Below, one piece after another: positions 24,855 through 32,433 of a stretch of DNA of 64,000 nt. Position 1 is the first letter of the stretch, and every line of letters begins with the position of its first letter. Origin of the DNA: CAVZZV01 sp963779845 (lineage in GTDB: Bacteria; Bacteroidota; Bacteroidia; Bacteroidales; GCA-2748055); assembly GCA_963779845.1 (NCBI GenBank), contig CAVZZV010000005.1:186001-250000 (forward strand), written 5' to 3'. The position numbers and the translations under genes were made by a program. Under the pieces are notes generated by a model. The model saw only the letters and a program-made list of their open reading frames with translations. It did not search any database and had not been told where the DNA came from.

Positions 24855-25865
24855 ATGAAAGTTGCCTTTTTTAGTACCAAAAATTACGATCAGGAGTATT
24901 TCGACAGAGCCAACAAAAAAGTGGGTCACGACCTTACCTATTTTGAAGTGTCCCTGAATCCATCTTCAGCCAAGCTTTCCTCGGGCTTTGGCGCTGTATG
25001 TGCTTTTGTGAATGACAGGATAAACCGGGAGACATTGGAAGAATTAAAAAAAAACCAGGTTGGGCTCATTGCATTGAGGTGCGCGGGGTTTAATAATCTT
25101 GATGTTAAGGCCGCAAGTGAATTGGGTATAACCGTGATGCGTGTGCCGGCTTATTCACCCCACGCTGTCGCGGAACATACCGTGGCTCTTATCCTTAGTC
25201 TGAACCGTAAGATCCACAAGGCCTATAACAGGGTCCGGGAAAATAATTTTTCACTCGACCGTCTCCAGGGTTTTGATCTTTACAATAAAACAGTGGGTGT
25301 AATTGGGACCGGGAAAATAGGCGAGGTTTTCGCCAAAATAATGCTTGGTTTTGGATGCAGGGTCATTGCCTGTGATGTTCATAAAAATGCTGAACTGGAA
25401 TCTCTCGGCATAGAATATATGGAAATGCCCCGGGTGTTTCAAACATCCGATATTATATCACTTCATTGCCCTCTCACCCCAGGCACCTATCAACTGATCA
25501 ATAAGCATAGTCTCGAAATGATGAAGAAAGGATGTATGTTGATCAATACAAGCCGCGGCAAACTGGTCAATACCCAGGATGTAATTGAATCTCTTAAAGA
25601 GCGACACCTGGGCTACCTGGGGATAGATGTCTATGCGGAAGAAGAAAAAATCTTTTTCAGGGACCTCTCAGAACGGATTATTGATGATGAAATGATTTCC
25701 CGGTTGTTGACCTTTCCCAATGTATTAATAACTGCTCATCAGGGATTTCTTACCCATGAAGCTCTCGAAGAGATCGCTAAGACAACCTTGAGAAATATCA
25801 GTGATTTTGAGAAAGGGATTCGCAATGAAGATGAAATTCACCTGGAAAAAATCGCCTTAAAATAA
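24855..25865 (+). CDS. ldhA: D-lactate dehydrogenase (NAD-dependent 2-hydroxyacid dehydrogenase)
   Basis: A 336-residue cytosolic enzyme that reduces pyruvate to D-lactate. The NAD-binding motif is GVIGTGKIG (148-156), the substrate Arg is in INTSRGKLV (Arg234), and the catalytic His is in TAHQGFLT (His295), with the intervening Glu in the IDVYAEEE segment. The N-terminal MKVAFFSTKNYDQEYFDRAN and the aromatic-rich tail region match the LdhA type rather than phosphoglycerate dehydrogenase. The gene supports a fermentative lifestyle, and it converges on the GroES-like gene. Confidence 0.95.
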   Translation: MKVAFFSTKNYDQEYFDRANKKVGHDLTYFEVSLNPSSAKLSSGFGAVCAFVNDRINRETLEELKKNQVGLIALRCAGFNNLDVKAASELGITVMRVPAYSPHAVAEHTVALILSLNRKIHKAYNRVRENNFSLDRLQGFDLYNKTVGVIGTGKIGEVFAKIMLGFGCRVIACDVHKNAELESLGIEYMEMPRVFQTSDIISLHCPLTPGTYQLINKHSLEMMKKGCMLINTSRGKLVNTQDVIESLKERHLGYLGIDVYAEEEKIFFRDLSERIIDDEMISRLLTFPNVLITAHQGFLTHEALEEIAKTTLRNISDFEKGIRNEDEIHLEKIALK

Positions 25866-25877
25866 TAGCATACCACT

Positions 25878-26261
25878 TTATTTAAATAAACCTTCATCCC
25901 TGATTAACAATAAAATGGCCGAATGAGGGACGATGATAAACTTTTCCTGGTTAAAATCAATTTCCCAGCCGCTATCCTGAATATAAATGGCTAAATCCCC
26001 CTCCTCCGCCTGCAAGGAAATATATTTAACCTTTTCCACCCCTGTTTGCCAGGCTTCCTCATTTTCACCCAATGCAGGAATAGGATAACCGGGTCCTGTT
26101 TTTAGAATATAACCGGATTGGATTTTTTGGTTTTGTGCGACTCCAGGGGGGAGGTATAATCCTCCACGGGTTTTCTGCTGGTCAGTCTTCGGTTTTATGA
26201 GAACCCTGTCACCGACCACAACAAATTTCTTAAGATCTTTTTCTTCTATATTGAAAATCAT
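25878..26261 (-). CDS. GroES-like co-chaperone family protein
   Basis: A 127-residue protein with a GroES fold: VVVGDRVLIKPKTDQQKTRGGLYLPPGV matches the mobile-loop side of GroES, and GDLAIYIQDSGWEIDFNQEKFIIVPHSAIL the C-terminal strands. It is longer than classical GroES (about 95 residues) because of an insertion around EAWQTGVEKVKYISLQAEE and has no groEL neighbour, so it is a divergent paralogue seen in Bacteroidota rather than the main co-chaperone. The start ATG at 26261 is preferred over an in-frame TTG two codons upstream. Its partner is unknown. Confidence 0.85.
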   Translation of the reverse strand: MIFNIEEKDLKKFVVVGDRVLIKPKTDQQKTRGGLYLPPGVAQNQKIQSGYILKTGPGYPIPALGENEEAWQTGVEKVKYISLQAEEGDLAIYIQDSGWEIDFNQEKFIIVPHSAILLLIRDEGLFK

Positions 26262-26347
26262 AGTCAAATTTTGAAATTATTTCGCATACCAAATAAGATG
26301 CCGGACAAGTGTAAAAAACAACCTTAAATACAGTCCTTTCAAAAATT

Positions 26348-27112
26348 TTAAGAATTAACTGGATTTTCAAACCGGAATCCTTGTTGGGTAAGGACTTCGC
26401 GAAACTTCCCGGAAAAAAACAGATTATTCGCTTCAGGATATCTGATTTCCGTATAAATCTGAGCAAGAGTCTCTTTTTGATTTAGTTCCAAAAAGTTTTG
26501 AGTTGCTTTTGAATTCTCCAGGTCCTTATATACATTATCAATTTTCTTCCGGTCAAAGTCTGAATAATATTCATCGTGAACTATTGCCTCAAGAGGAAGT
26601 CGTCCGGGAGGCACAGGAGACTCATCAGGAAATCCAACAACGAGGCTTGCTACTGGGACCACCAGGCGGGGCAGTTTTAAAAGGTTAACCGCTTTATCTG
26701 CATTATAAATAATGGTGCCCAGATAACAGGTACCAAGTCCCTGTGCTTCTGCTTCAACCACGACATTTTGAGAGGCAAGGATGGCATCGGTAGCCCCGGT
26801 CATGAATGAAAGGAAATTATCATACCCCGGTTTGGCCTGGCGGAATTCGCACCACTTACTGAAACGATTGAAATCGGCGCAGAAGGTAAGATGTAAGGGG
26901 GCCTGCTTCACCATGTCCTGCTTAAAATGGACCTCTTCCCAAAGTCTTTCCCTCATCCCGGCATCCCGGGTCTGGATTATAGAATAAACCTGCATATTTC
27001 CGGTATTTGCAGCCATTGTCCCTGCCTCCAATATCCTTTTTATCGTTTCTTCAGGAAGGGGATCCGCTTTATATTGACGAATGGATCTATGCGAAAAAAG
27101 GTCGGTATTCAT
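26348..27112 (-). CDS. NfsA-like nitroreductase (FMN-dependent oxidoreductase)
   Basis: A 254-residue flavoprotein of the nitroreductase family. The N-terminal HRSIRQYKADPLPEETIKRIL and AANTGNMQVYSII form the FMN phosphate site, and AEAQGLGTCYLGTI is the characteristic central helix and strand. PRLVVPVASLVVGFPDESPVPPGRLP matches the NfsA/SnrA-type C-terminal region. It reduces nitro compounds or quinones with NAD(P)H; the physiological substrate is unclear. It lies 86 bases upstream of the GroES-like gene on the same strand, so they may be co-transcribed. Confidence 0.9.
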   Translation of the reverse strand: MNTDLFSHRSIRQYKADPLPEETIKRILEAGTMAANTGNMQVYSIIQTRDAGMRERLWEEVHFKQDMVKQAPLHLTFCADFNRFSKWCEFRQAKPGYDNFLSFMTGATDAILASQNVVVEAEAQGLGTCYLGTIIYNADKAVNLLKLPRLVVPVASLVVGFPDESPVPPGRLPLEAIVHDEYYSDFDRKKIDNVYKDLENSKATQNFLELNQKETLAQIYTEIRYPEANNLFFSGKFREVLTQQGFRFENPVNS

Positions 27113-27340
27113 GAAAGGGATGTTTAAGATTTTATATTTTTGCTTAAAAGTATTCTCCTAATTAATCTGCTAAGATAGTTGAAATTGGAAGGAAATCCCA
27201 ATGATTGATTGTCCGATAAAGATTGAATTTTCAGGCCCTGACAGCCTGGATTTTGTTTCCCAAAAAGGATATTCATGAATATCGTTGAGCGACTCAATAA
27301 TTTCCCGGATAATTTTTTAACAAATTATTTACAATCATCA

Positions 27341-27372
27341 TTTGTATATTCAGATAATCTTATCTTATTTTG
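27341..27372 (+). promoter_or_regulatory. Possible promoter of the SAM riboswitch/metY transcript
   Basis: TTTG at 27341-27344, 20 bases, and TTATTTTG at 27365-27372, one base from TAnnTTTG. This would start transcription some 25 bases before the riboswitch. Confidence 0.4.
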
Positions 27373-27404
27373 CATCATTAAATCGTCGTTTTCTTTGAGA
27401 TACT

Positions 27405-27514
27405 GATTTATAGAGAAGAGGTTAGAGACAGGCTCAGTGACCCTCTGGCAACCTCCCTACCCGGGGAAAAGGTGCCAATTCCTGTTCAGGCAATGTAGCC
27501 TGAAAATATAAATC
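27405..27514 (+). ncRNA. SAM-I (S-box) riboswitch
   Basis: P1 is formed by GATTTATA (27405-27412) and TATAAATC (27507-27514), eight perfect pairs. Inside are the S-box core elements: AGAGAAGAGG followed by GGCTCAGTGACC, the invariant CTGGCAACC, then GGTGCCAATTCC. A P4 hairpin TTCAGGC with GCCTGAA comes before the closing strand. These blocks in this order identify the class, which binds S-adenosylmethionine and turns off methionine genes. The downstream gene is metY. No classical terminator with a U run lies between them, so the expression platform may act through the leader ORF and hairpin just downstream. Confidence 0.9.
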
Positions 27515-27522
27515 TATAAGCA

Positions 27523-27639
27523 ATGCAAAATAGTTTTCCCACAGAATCAACCTCCGGGGTTGATAAACATTTGAAAATAATAAGACAGATCCTTCATGGT
27601 TTTCTGTTCCGTTATTTTTTCTTCATGTGCTGCCAATAA
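27523..27639 (+). CDS. Leader ORF of 38 codons ending Met-Cys-Cys-Gln
   Basis: An ATG eight bases after the riboswitch P1 opens a frame of 38 codons (MQNSFPTESTSG ... FLFRYFFFMCCQ) that stops at 27637-27639, 58 bases before metY. It encloses a hairpin (ATCAACC and GGTTGAT, 27546-27564). The last residues Met35, Cys36 and Cys37 suit a leader peptide whose translation senses Met-tRNA or Cys-tRNA for a gene of sulfur amino-acid synthesis. No clear ribosome-binding site is present, which is common in this phylum. Function is inferred, and the ORF could be fortuitous. Confidence 0.5.
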   Translation: MQNSFPTESTSGVDKHLKIIRQILHGFLFRYFFFMCCQ

Positions 27640-27656
27640 CTATTTATTGACCATTC

Positions 27657-27691
27657 ACAATTAACATTTTACAATTAACAATTAACAATAA
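27657..27691. repeat. Heptamer tandem repeat, five units, before metY
   Basis: ACAATTA, ACATTTT, ACAATTA, ACAATTA, ACAATAA: five consecutive seven-base units directly before the metY start at 27698. It therefore forms most of the translation initiation region. Confidence 0.7.
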
Positions 27692-27697
27692 ATTATC

Positions 27698-28984
27698 ATG
27701 AGCCATTTTGATACATTACAATTACACGCCGGACAGGAACCTGATGCAAGCACCAATTCCAGGGCTGTCCCCATATATCAGACAACTTCATATACTTTCA
27801 ACAATACCGATCACGCCGCCAACCTGTTCGGCCTGAAGGAATTTGGAAATATCTATACACGAATAATGAACCCCACGACGGATGTTTTTGAAAAGCGGAT
27901 CGCAGCCCTTGAAGGCGGAGTAGCAGCCCTGGCTGTTTCCAGCGGACAGGCATCACAGTTTCTGGCGCTTACCAATATCCTTGGAAGCGGGGATAATTTT
28001 ATCTCTTCCCCTTTTTTGTATGGAGGTACCTATAACCAGTTTAGGGTGCAATTCAAACGGCTTGGGATCCAGGCCCGGTTTGCCAAGGATGATACAGCCC
28101 AAAACATTGAAGCTTTGATTGATGACAAGACCCGGGCTATTTACCTCGAAACCATTGGGAACCCAAAGTTTAATATTCCTGATTTTGAAGCTATTGGGGC
28201 GGTTGCGAGAAAACATGGTATTCCTCTTATTGTCGATAATACCTTTGGAGCGGGCGGCTATCTTTTCCGCCCCCTCGAACACGGGGCCAATATCGTGGTA
28301 GAATCTGCCACAAAGTGGATTGGCGGACATGGTACCAGCATTGGGGGAGTTATTGTCGATGGTGGGAATTTCAACTGGGGGAACGGTAAATTTCCTCAGT
28401 TCACCGAACCATCCGAAGGTTATCATGGATTAATTTTCTGGGATGTTTTTGGTGAAGGCGGCCCCTTCGGAAATATTGCCTTCATAATCAGGGCAAGGGT
28501 TGAAGGCTTACGGGATTATGGTTCCGCTTTAAGCCCATTTAATGCATTCCTGCTGTTGCAGGGAATCGAAACGCTTTCCCTGCGGGTCCAAAGACATGTT
28601 GATAACGCCCTGGCACTCGCAAAATGGCTAAAGGATCAATCCTGGGTGACCGAAGTATCCTATCCGGGCCTTGAATCCAGTCCCTATCATGCACTGGCCA
28701 AAAAATACCTGCAGAATGGTTTTGGCGGGGTCCTTAGTTTTCGCGTGAAGGGTGGAAAAGAAGCGGCAAAAAAGCTGGTGAACAACGTTCAACTAATATC
28801 CCATGTTGCCAATGTGGGGGATACCCGAACCCTTATAATTCATCCTTCATCCACAACGCATGAGCAATTATCTGACGAAGACCAGTTGGCTGCAGGAGTT
28901 GAACCGGACGCCCTTCGACTCTCTGTGGGTATTGAGTACCTTGAGGATATTAAGAATGACCTGTCGGAGGCAGCTAAAATATAG
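27698..28984 (+). CDS. metY: O-acetylhomoserine sulfhydrylase (aminocarboxypropyltransferase)
   Basis: A 428-residue PLP enzyme of the Cys/Met metabolism family that makes homocysteine from O-acetylhomoserine and sulfide. The PLP lysine is Lys206 in SATKWIGGHG, the pyridine-nitrogen Asp180 lies in LIVDNTFG, and SSGQASQFLAL and YGGTYNQF are phosphate-site segments. At about 430 residues and with the insert GGNFNWGNGKFPQF typical of MetY it differs from the shorter MetB/MetC/MetZ enzymes. It is preceded by a SAM-I riboswitch and a Met-Cys-Cys leader ORF, so it is probably repressed when SAM is plentiful. No other methionine gene follows in the transcript. Confidence 0.95.
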   Translation: MSHFDTLQLHAGQEPDASTNSRAVPIYQTTSYTFNNTDHAANLFGLKEFGNIYTRIMNPTTDVFEKRIAALEGGVAALAVSSGQASQFLALTNILGSGDNFISSPFLYGGTYNQFRVQFKRLGIQARFAKDDTAQNIEALIDDKTRAIYLETIGNPKFNIPDFEAIGAVARKHGIPLIVDNTFGAGGYLFRPLEHGANIVVESATKWIGGHGTSIGGVIVDGGNFNWGNGKFPQFTEPSEGYHGLIFWDVFGEGGPFGNIAFIIRARVEGLRDYGSALSPFNAFLLLQGIETLSLRVQRHVDNALALAKWLKDQSWVTEVSYPGLESSPYHALAKKYLQNGFGGVLSFRVKGGKEAAKKLVNNVQLISHVANVGDTRTLIIHPSSTTHEQLSDEDQLAAGVEPDALRLSVGIEYLEDIKNDLSEAAKI

Positions 28985-29061
28985 GTGGACACTTTTTCAG
29001 TAAGCAGATTGGCTTCTACAAGGCTACTTAATATGACTAACCATCATTAATTCAGGAAGAT

Positions 29062-29128
29062 GGATGACACAGATTGAACGGATTTTCTCAGATAAAATCT
29101 TTAAAAATCCTGCCCATCAGTGTCATCC
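29062..29128. repeat. Long imperfect hairpin, dispersed-repeat-like
   Basis: GGATGACAC (29062-29070) pairs with GTGTCATCC (29120-29128), and inner segments GGATTTT/AAAATCTT and AATCC also complement each other. It resembles intergenic repeats of the type found around ACGGATT...ATCAGTGTCATCC in many Bacteroidota genomes. It sits between convergent metY and the TonB receptor and could work as a terminator. Confidence 0.45.
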
Positions 29129-29171
29129 ACTTTGCTTCCTTAAAGCTATTCTTAAACATTAGTTTATTATG

Positions 29172-31538
29172 CTAAAATTCTAACTTCATTTTAAGGAAAA
29201 AATTTCTTCCGGGTTCATATTTAATAATCCCCCGGTTGGTCGCGAGATGATTTATATAAGCCCTGTCGGTTAAATTTTCAATACCCGCAAATATCCCCAT
29301 TGTACCAAAACCAAAAATCATGGGTTTTGTACTTAGGTTTAAATCGTAAGTGGCAAATCCCGATGTCTTTGTCTCGCCCAGGGCAATTTTATCCTGTCCG
29401 GCCGAAAGGTTTACAAAAAACGCAGCATTTAGGAAATGCTCTTCATATCTTAAACCTATTCTGCTATAGAATGGAGGAATCATGGGAAGATCTGTATTAT
29501 GCCTGGTATCGATCCCCCTGACAAACGATGAAGAACCAATAAATGAAAGAGTCTGAAAAAAACTGATATTTACAGACAGATCAAATCCAGCCAAAAGGGC
29601 CTTGTCGACATTGGAATTTATTAAAGCAGGAAGGGTATCGGCTTTGGCTGGATCTGCAGTATAGTTATAAATAATTACACCCGGCTTTTCCACTATTAGA
29701 TTACTCAGGGAATTCACAAAAGCATTCGCATTGATGTTTACTTTTTCTCCCCATACCCTTATTCCCAAATCAGAAAAGTACCCATCCTCTGGTTTCAATT
29801 TCGGGTCCCCTACCCTTACCCTGGACCCAAGATCAATGTACTTGTATCTTTCTTCAATGGATGGGGAACGAAAAGCTCTTGATAGGTTCAGTGTAAGGTC
29901 AACACGCTTATATAGCCTGTAAATCATGCCCAGATTGGCACTCCAACTGTAATTATCTGCCTGGGTTTCAGGGAAAGTAATTCTCTGGTTTGGGGGATTA
30001 TCATTTCTTGTTCCATTCATAATAATATAAAGTGGATCCAGGGCAAGGTCATTCTTCACCGTGATTAAATCGAAGCGACCTCCAAAGTTAATCCTGAGCT
30101 TATCGTGAAAAGCCTTGTGTTCATTATTGAAGAATATACCTGTACTGGTATAGGCCGAATGAGGGATGGGAATTTCGCCCCGAACGATATGATTCGTATT
30201 CACCACATTTCCCGACGAATCCATGACCGGTTGATAAATATCCTTTTCCCTTTCCGTGTCGAGTAGCCGCTGCCAAATATCAATCCCCGCGATCAGAGCA
30301 TTTGCTCCGGGCAAACTAAGGGAACTTTGCACCTGAAAGCCATTGGTCGTATGGTAGCCGGAAGGGCTTATGGTTGTAGTTGAATTGGGTTTCAGGATTA
30401 CGTCCCGTGAAATATACTGATGGAAATATTTAAACTCAATATCTTTCAGGGAAGGTTTATTCAGTTTAAAAATATAAGAAGCTGAAAAAAGATTTCTATA
30501 TATTTCTTTGTAACTGGCAGTTGCATTTGCCGGAAAAGCGCTTCCGCCAGGGAGGCCCACATCATTCGCAAAAAAGCGCTGAAAGTTAAGTTTCAGTTCC
30601 TGATTGGCGAAGGGTTTGACGCCGGCTTTAAGGGAAATATTATTGTCCTGGAACTGGCTGTTTTCAAGTTCTCCTTTGGGAGTATGAATATTTTGTGCAT
30701 CTCTGAGGGTTCCTGAAGCCCTGAAATACCATTTGGGGTGGGAAAGCTGGAAATGGCCATTTTCAGAATGCATTTTATTGACAGACTGGTAAGAAGCGGC
30801 GAGTCCTCCTCCTACCAGCAAACTTTCAGCGTAATAGCCAGGTTTAGTAATAATATTGACCACCCCGCCCATGGCACCGGTACCATATAAAGAAGAAGCT
30901 GCTCCCTTAATGATTTCAATCCTCTCGATATCATTAATATCAATCATAGCCATCCCCGCGGCAATATCGGCCGCAGTTTCTACACGGTTGCCATCAATGA
31001 GGGTCACGATGCGTTGCTCTGAAAGCCCGCGGATATTAAAGCTCGTTGCCCAGATTCCATCCCTCGATAAAGCCACACCCGGTTCGTTTTTTAACATATC
31101 TGCCGGGCTAAAACCCCCAATCCTGTCGATCTCTCTGGAAGTGGCCACGGCCATAGGAATTGAAACTTCCATCAGGTTTGCCTCTTTTCTGGTGGCATTT
31201 ATAGTAACCTCACCTACCGGAACAGCAGCGGGCTGGAGTTCCACCGAAAGGAACAGCCCATCGGGAAGCAGAGTCACTGATTTTTGGTAGACTTTGTAAC
31301 CTACATAGGAAACTACCATCCCGACACTCTTCCCATAATCACCGGTGAAGATAAACTCTCCCTCTTTGCCCGTAATGGTATGGTCCGTCGGAATATGCCC
31401 GTTGTTATGGTACAAAATGATATGTGCCCCCACCAGAGGATCGCCTGAGTTGGCGTCCTTCACCCTGCCTGATATTTGTGAAAAAAGTGAAATGCTTATT
31501 ACAAATTGAAGAATACTGATCAAGAAAAGTTTTTTCAT
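29172..31538 (-). CDS. TonB-dependent outer-membrane receptor with CarboxypepD-like N-terminal domain
   Basis: A 788-residue outer-membrane protein: signal peptide (about 1-20), CarboxypepD-like beta-sandwich domain (about 22-110, SGRVKDANSGDPLVGAHI and VVSYVGYK), plug domain (about 115-235, with MLKNEPGVALSRDG, NIRGLSEQRIVTLIDGNRV and GAASSLYGTGAMGGVVNIITK) and a C-terminal 22-strand barrel ending KYEPGRNFFLKMKLEF. It imports a chelated metal, vitamin or small peptide through the TonB machinery; no SusD partner is present. It is six bases downstream of a TM1266-like hydrogenase regulator gene in the same operon, so iron or another metal needed for hydrogenase is a reasonable guess, though unproven. 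Confidence 0.92.
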   Translation of the reverse strand: MKKLFLISILQFVISISLFSQISGRVKDANSGDPLVGAHIILYHNNGHIPTDHTITGKEGEFIFTGDYGKSVGMVVSYVGYKVYQKSVTLLPDGLFLSVELQPAAVPVGEVTINATRKEANLMEVSIPMAVATSREIDRIGGFSPADMLKNEPGVALSRDGIWATSFNIRGLSEQRIVTLIDGNRVETAADIAAGMAMIDINDIERIEIIKGAASSLYGTGAMGGVVNIITKPGYYAESLLVGGGLAASYQSVNKMHSENGHFQLSHPKWYFRASGTLRDAQNIHTPKGELENSQFQDNNISLKAGVKPFANQELKLNFQRFFANDVGLPGGSAFPANATASYKEIYRNLFSASYIFKLNKPSLKDIEFKYFHQYISRDVILKPNSTTTISPSGYHTTNGFQVQSSLSLPGANALIAGIDIWQRLLDTEREKDIYQPVMDSSGNVVNTNHIVRGEIPIPHSAYTSTGIFFNNEHKAFHDKLRINFGGRFDLITVKNDLALDPLYIIMNGTRNDNPPNQRITFPETQADNYSWSANLGMIYRLYKRVDLTLNLSRAFRSPSIEERYKYIDLGSRVRVGDPKLKPEDGYFSDLGIRVWGEKVNINANAFVNSLSNLIVEKPGVIIYNYTADPAKADTLPALINSNVDKALLAGFDLSVNISFFQTLSFIGSSSFVRGIDTRHNTDLPMIPPFYSRIGLRYEEHFLNAAFFVNLSAGQDKIALGETKTSGFATYDLNLSTKPMIFGFGTMGIFAGIENLTDRAYINHLATNRGIIKYEPGRNFFLKMKLEF

Positions 31539-31544
31539 GCTGAT

Positions 31545-31793
31545 TTAGCTGTTTTTGATTAATACCGATTTGACATTTATTCCGGACAAGCGGCCAAGCT
31601 GCCCGGTCAGTGACCCAATCTGATCGGTAGAACCTTCAAGGACCAGAGAAATAATATTGATCTTTTTTTCCCGCAGAGGGATTCCCTGGCGGCCAATTAT
31701 TATTTCGGAATGATGGGAAAGTATGCTGTTCAGGCGGACAACCTCGGTGGGATCCTTGATGACAATGAGGACACTTCCAATTCTCTTTTCCAT
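31545..31793 (-). CDS. TM1266-family putative iron-only hydrogenase system regulator
   Basis: An 82-residue single-domain protein with a ferredoxin-like beta-alpha-beta-beta-alpha-beta fold related to the NikR C-terminal/ACT group: RIGSVLIVIKDPTEVVRLNSILSHHSEIIIGRQGIP, then KKINIISLVLEGSTDQIGSLTGQLGRLSGINVKSVL. The family is usually found with the HydE, HydF and HydG maturases of [FeFe]-hydrogenase and is thought to regulate them; the ligand is unknown. No maturase is in this window; instead the gene is co-transcribed with a TonB receptor and its promoter overlaps a 42-bp perfect palindrome. Confidence 0.85.
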   Translation of the reverse strand: MEKRIGSVLIVIKDPTEVVRLNSILSHHSEIIIGRQGIPLREKKINIISLVLEGSTDQIGSLTGQLGRLSGINVKSVLIKNS

Positions 31794-31870
31794 TAGACAG
31801 ACTTTTGGATCAGACTATTCTTGTTTTTCCTTAAAGTGGGATTCCCGCTTCTCAGACTTATTTATCGGTA

Positions 31871-31899
31871 CAAAGATAATTCAATTATTGTTATTTCAA
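31871..31899 (-). promoter_or_regulatory. Promoter of the TM1266-like/TonB receptor operon
   Basis: On the minus strand TTG (31897-31899), 18 bases, and TATCTTTG (31871-31878), an exact -7 element, 78 bases before the regulator gene. The core promoter lies almost wholly within the 42-bp palindrome. Confidence 0.65.
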
Positions 31900-31917
31900 T
31901 AACAATAATTGAATTAT
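31876..31917. promoter_or_regulatory. Perfect 42-bp palindrome over the TM1266/TonB promoter
   Basis: Left arm 31876-31895 (ATAATTCAATTATTGTTATT), two-base centre TC, right arm 31898-31917, its exact reverse complement. It covers the -33 element and touches the -7 box. The length is enough for two repressor dimers or for a single large operator. The sequence is not a standard Fur box, but an AT-rich metal-regulator operator is plausible. Confidence 0.75.
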
Positions 31918-31981
31918 TTAGAAATACCCTTTGCTTTTCCCCTCGCCGCTGTCCTATTTTTGTGAAATATTCTTATCATGC

Positions 31982-32011
31982 TTGACGTAAGGAAATATTT
32001 GTGTAAATTCG
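31982..32011 (+). promoter_or_regulatory. Promoter of the CheY-like gene
   Basis: TTG at 31982-31984, 19 bases, TAAATTCG at 32004-32011, one base from TAnnTTTG. The same TTCG variant occurs before the LytTR gene. Confidence 0.45.
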
Positions 32012-32040
32012 AAGAATGGAACAGACCTGACCCTTAAACG

Positions 32041-32433
32041 ATGAATGAAGATTATTTTGGAAAATATGAATGGCCCGGAAAAACAATCCTGATTGTAGAG
32101 GACGACATTTCCAGTTCACTTTTTCTAAAGGAGGTTCTAGCAGACACGGAAGCTGACCTTTTGTTCGCTTCCAATGGTGCAGAAAGCATCGACAGATGCA
32201 AAAAATATCCCCATATCGATCTCGTGCTTATGGATATTCAGATGCCTATCATGGATGGATACACGGCAACTGAAAAAATCAAGAAAATAAACCCCAAAAT
32301 CATAGTTATTGCTCAGACTGCCTATTCATTACCCGAAGAAGAAATCCAGGCTTATGCGGCAGGATGCAGCGATTATATAATTAAACCTATTGACGCTTTT
32401 GAACTGCTTAATAAAATTGCGGCATTATTCTGA
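32041..32433 (+). CDS. Single-domain response regulator receiver protein (CheY-like)
   Basis: A 130-residue receiver domain without output domain. The acidic pocket is Glu20-Asp21-Asp22 in LIVEDD, the phosphoacceptor is Asp65 in LVLMDIQMP, Thr93 lies in IAQTAY and Lys115 in IIKPID. All residues for phosphorylation are present. As a stand-alone receiver it would work in a phosphorelay or by binding a partner. No kinase is adjacent; the nearest is the TPR histidine kinase at 41-43 kb. Its last nine bases overlap the end of the acylase gene on the other strand. Confidence 0.93.
   Translation: MNEDYFGKYEWPGKTILIVEDDISSSLFLKEVLADTEADLLFASNGAESIDRCKKYPHIDLVLMDIQMPIMDGYTATEKIKKINPKIIVIAQTAYSLPEEEIQAYAAGCSDYIIKPIDAFELLNKIAALF

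Noticed and set aside
27546..27564. Hairpin ATCAACC/GGTTGAT as an intrinsic terminator of the SAM riboswitch
   Set aside because: It has no following U run, so it is described only as a structure within the leader ORF.
31876..31917. Palindrome as a transcription terminator
   Set aside because: It lies upstream of both divergent genes and overlaps a consensus promoter, and there is no GC-rich stem.
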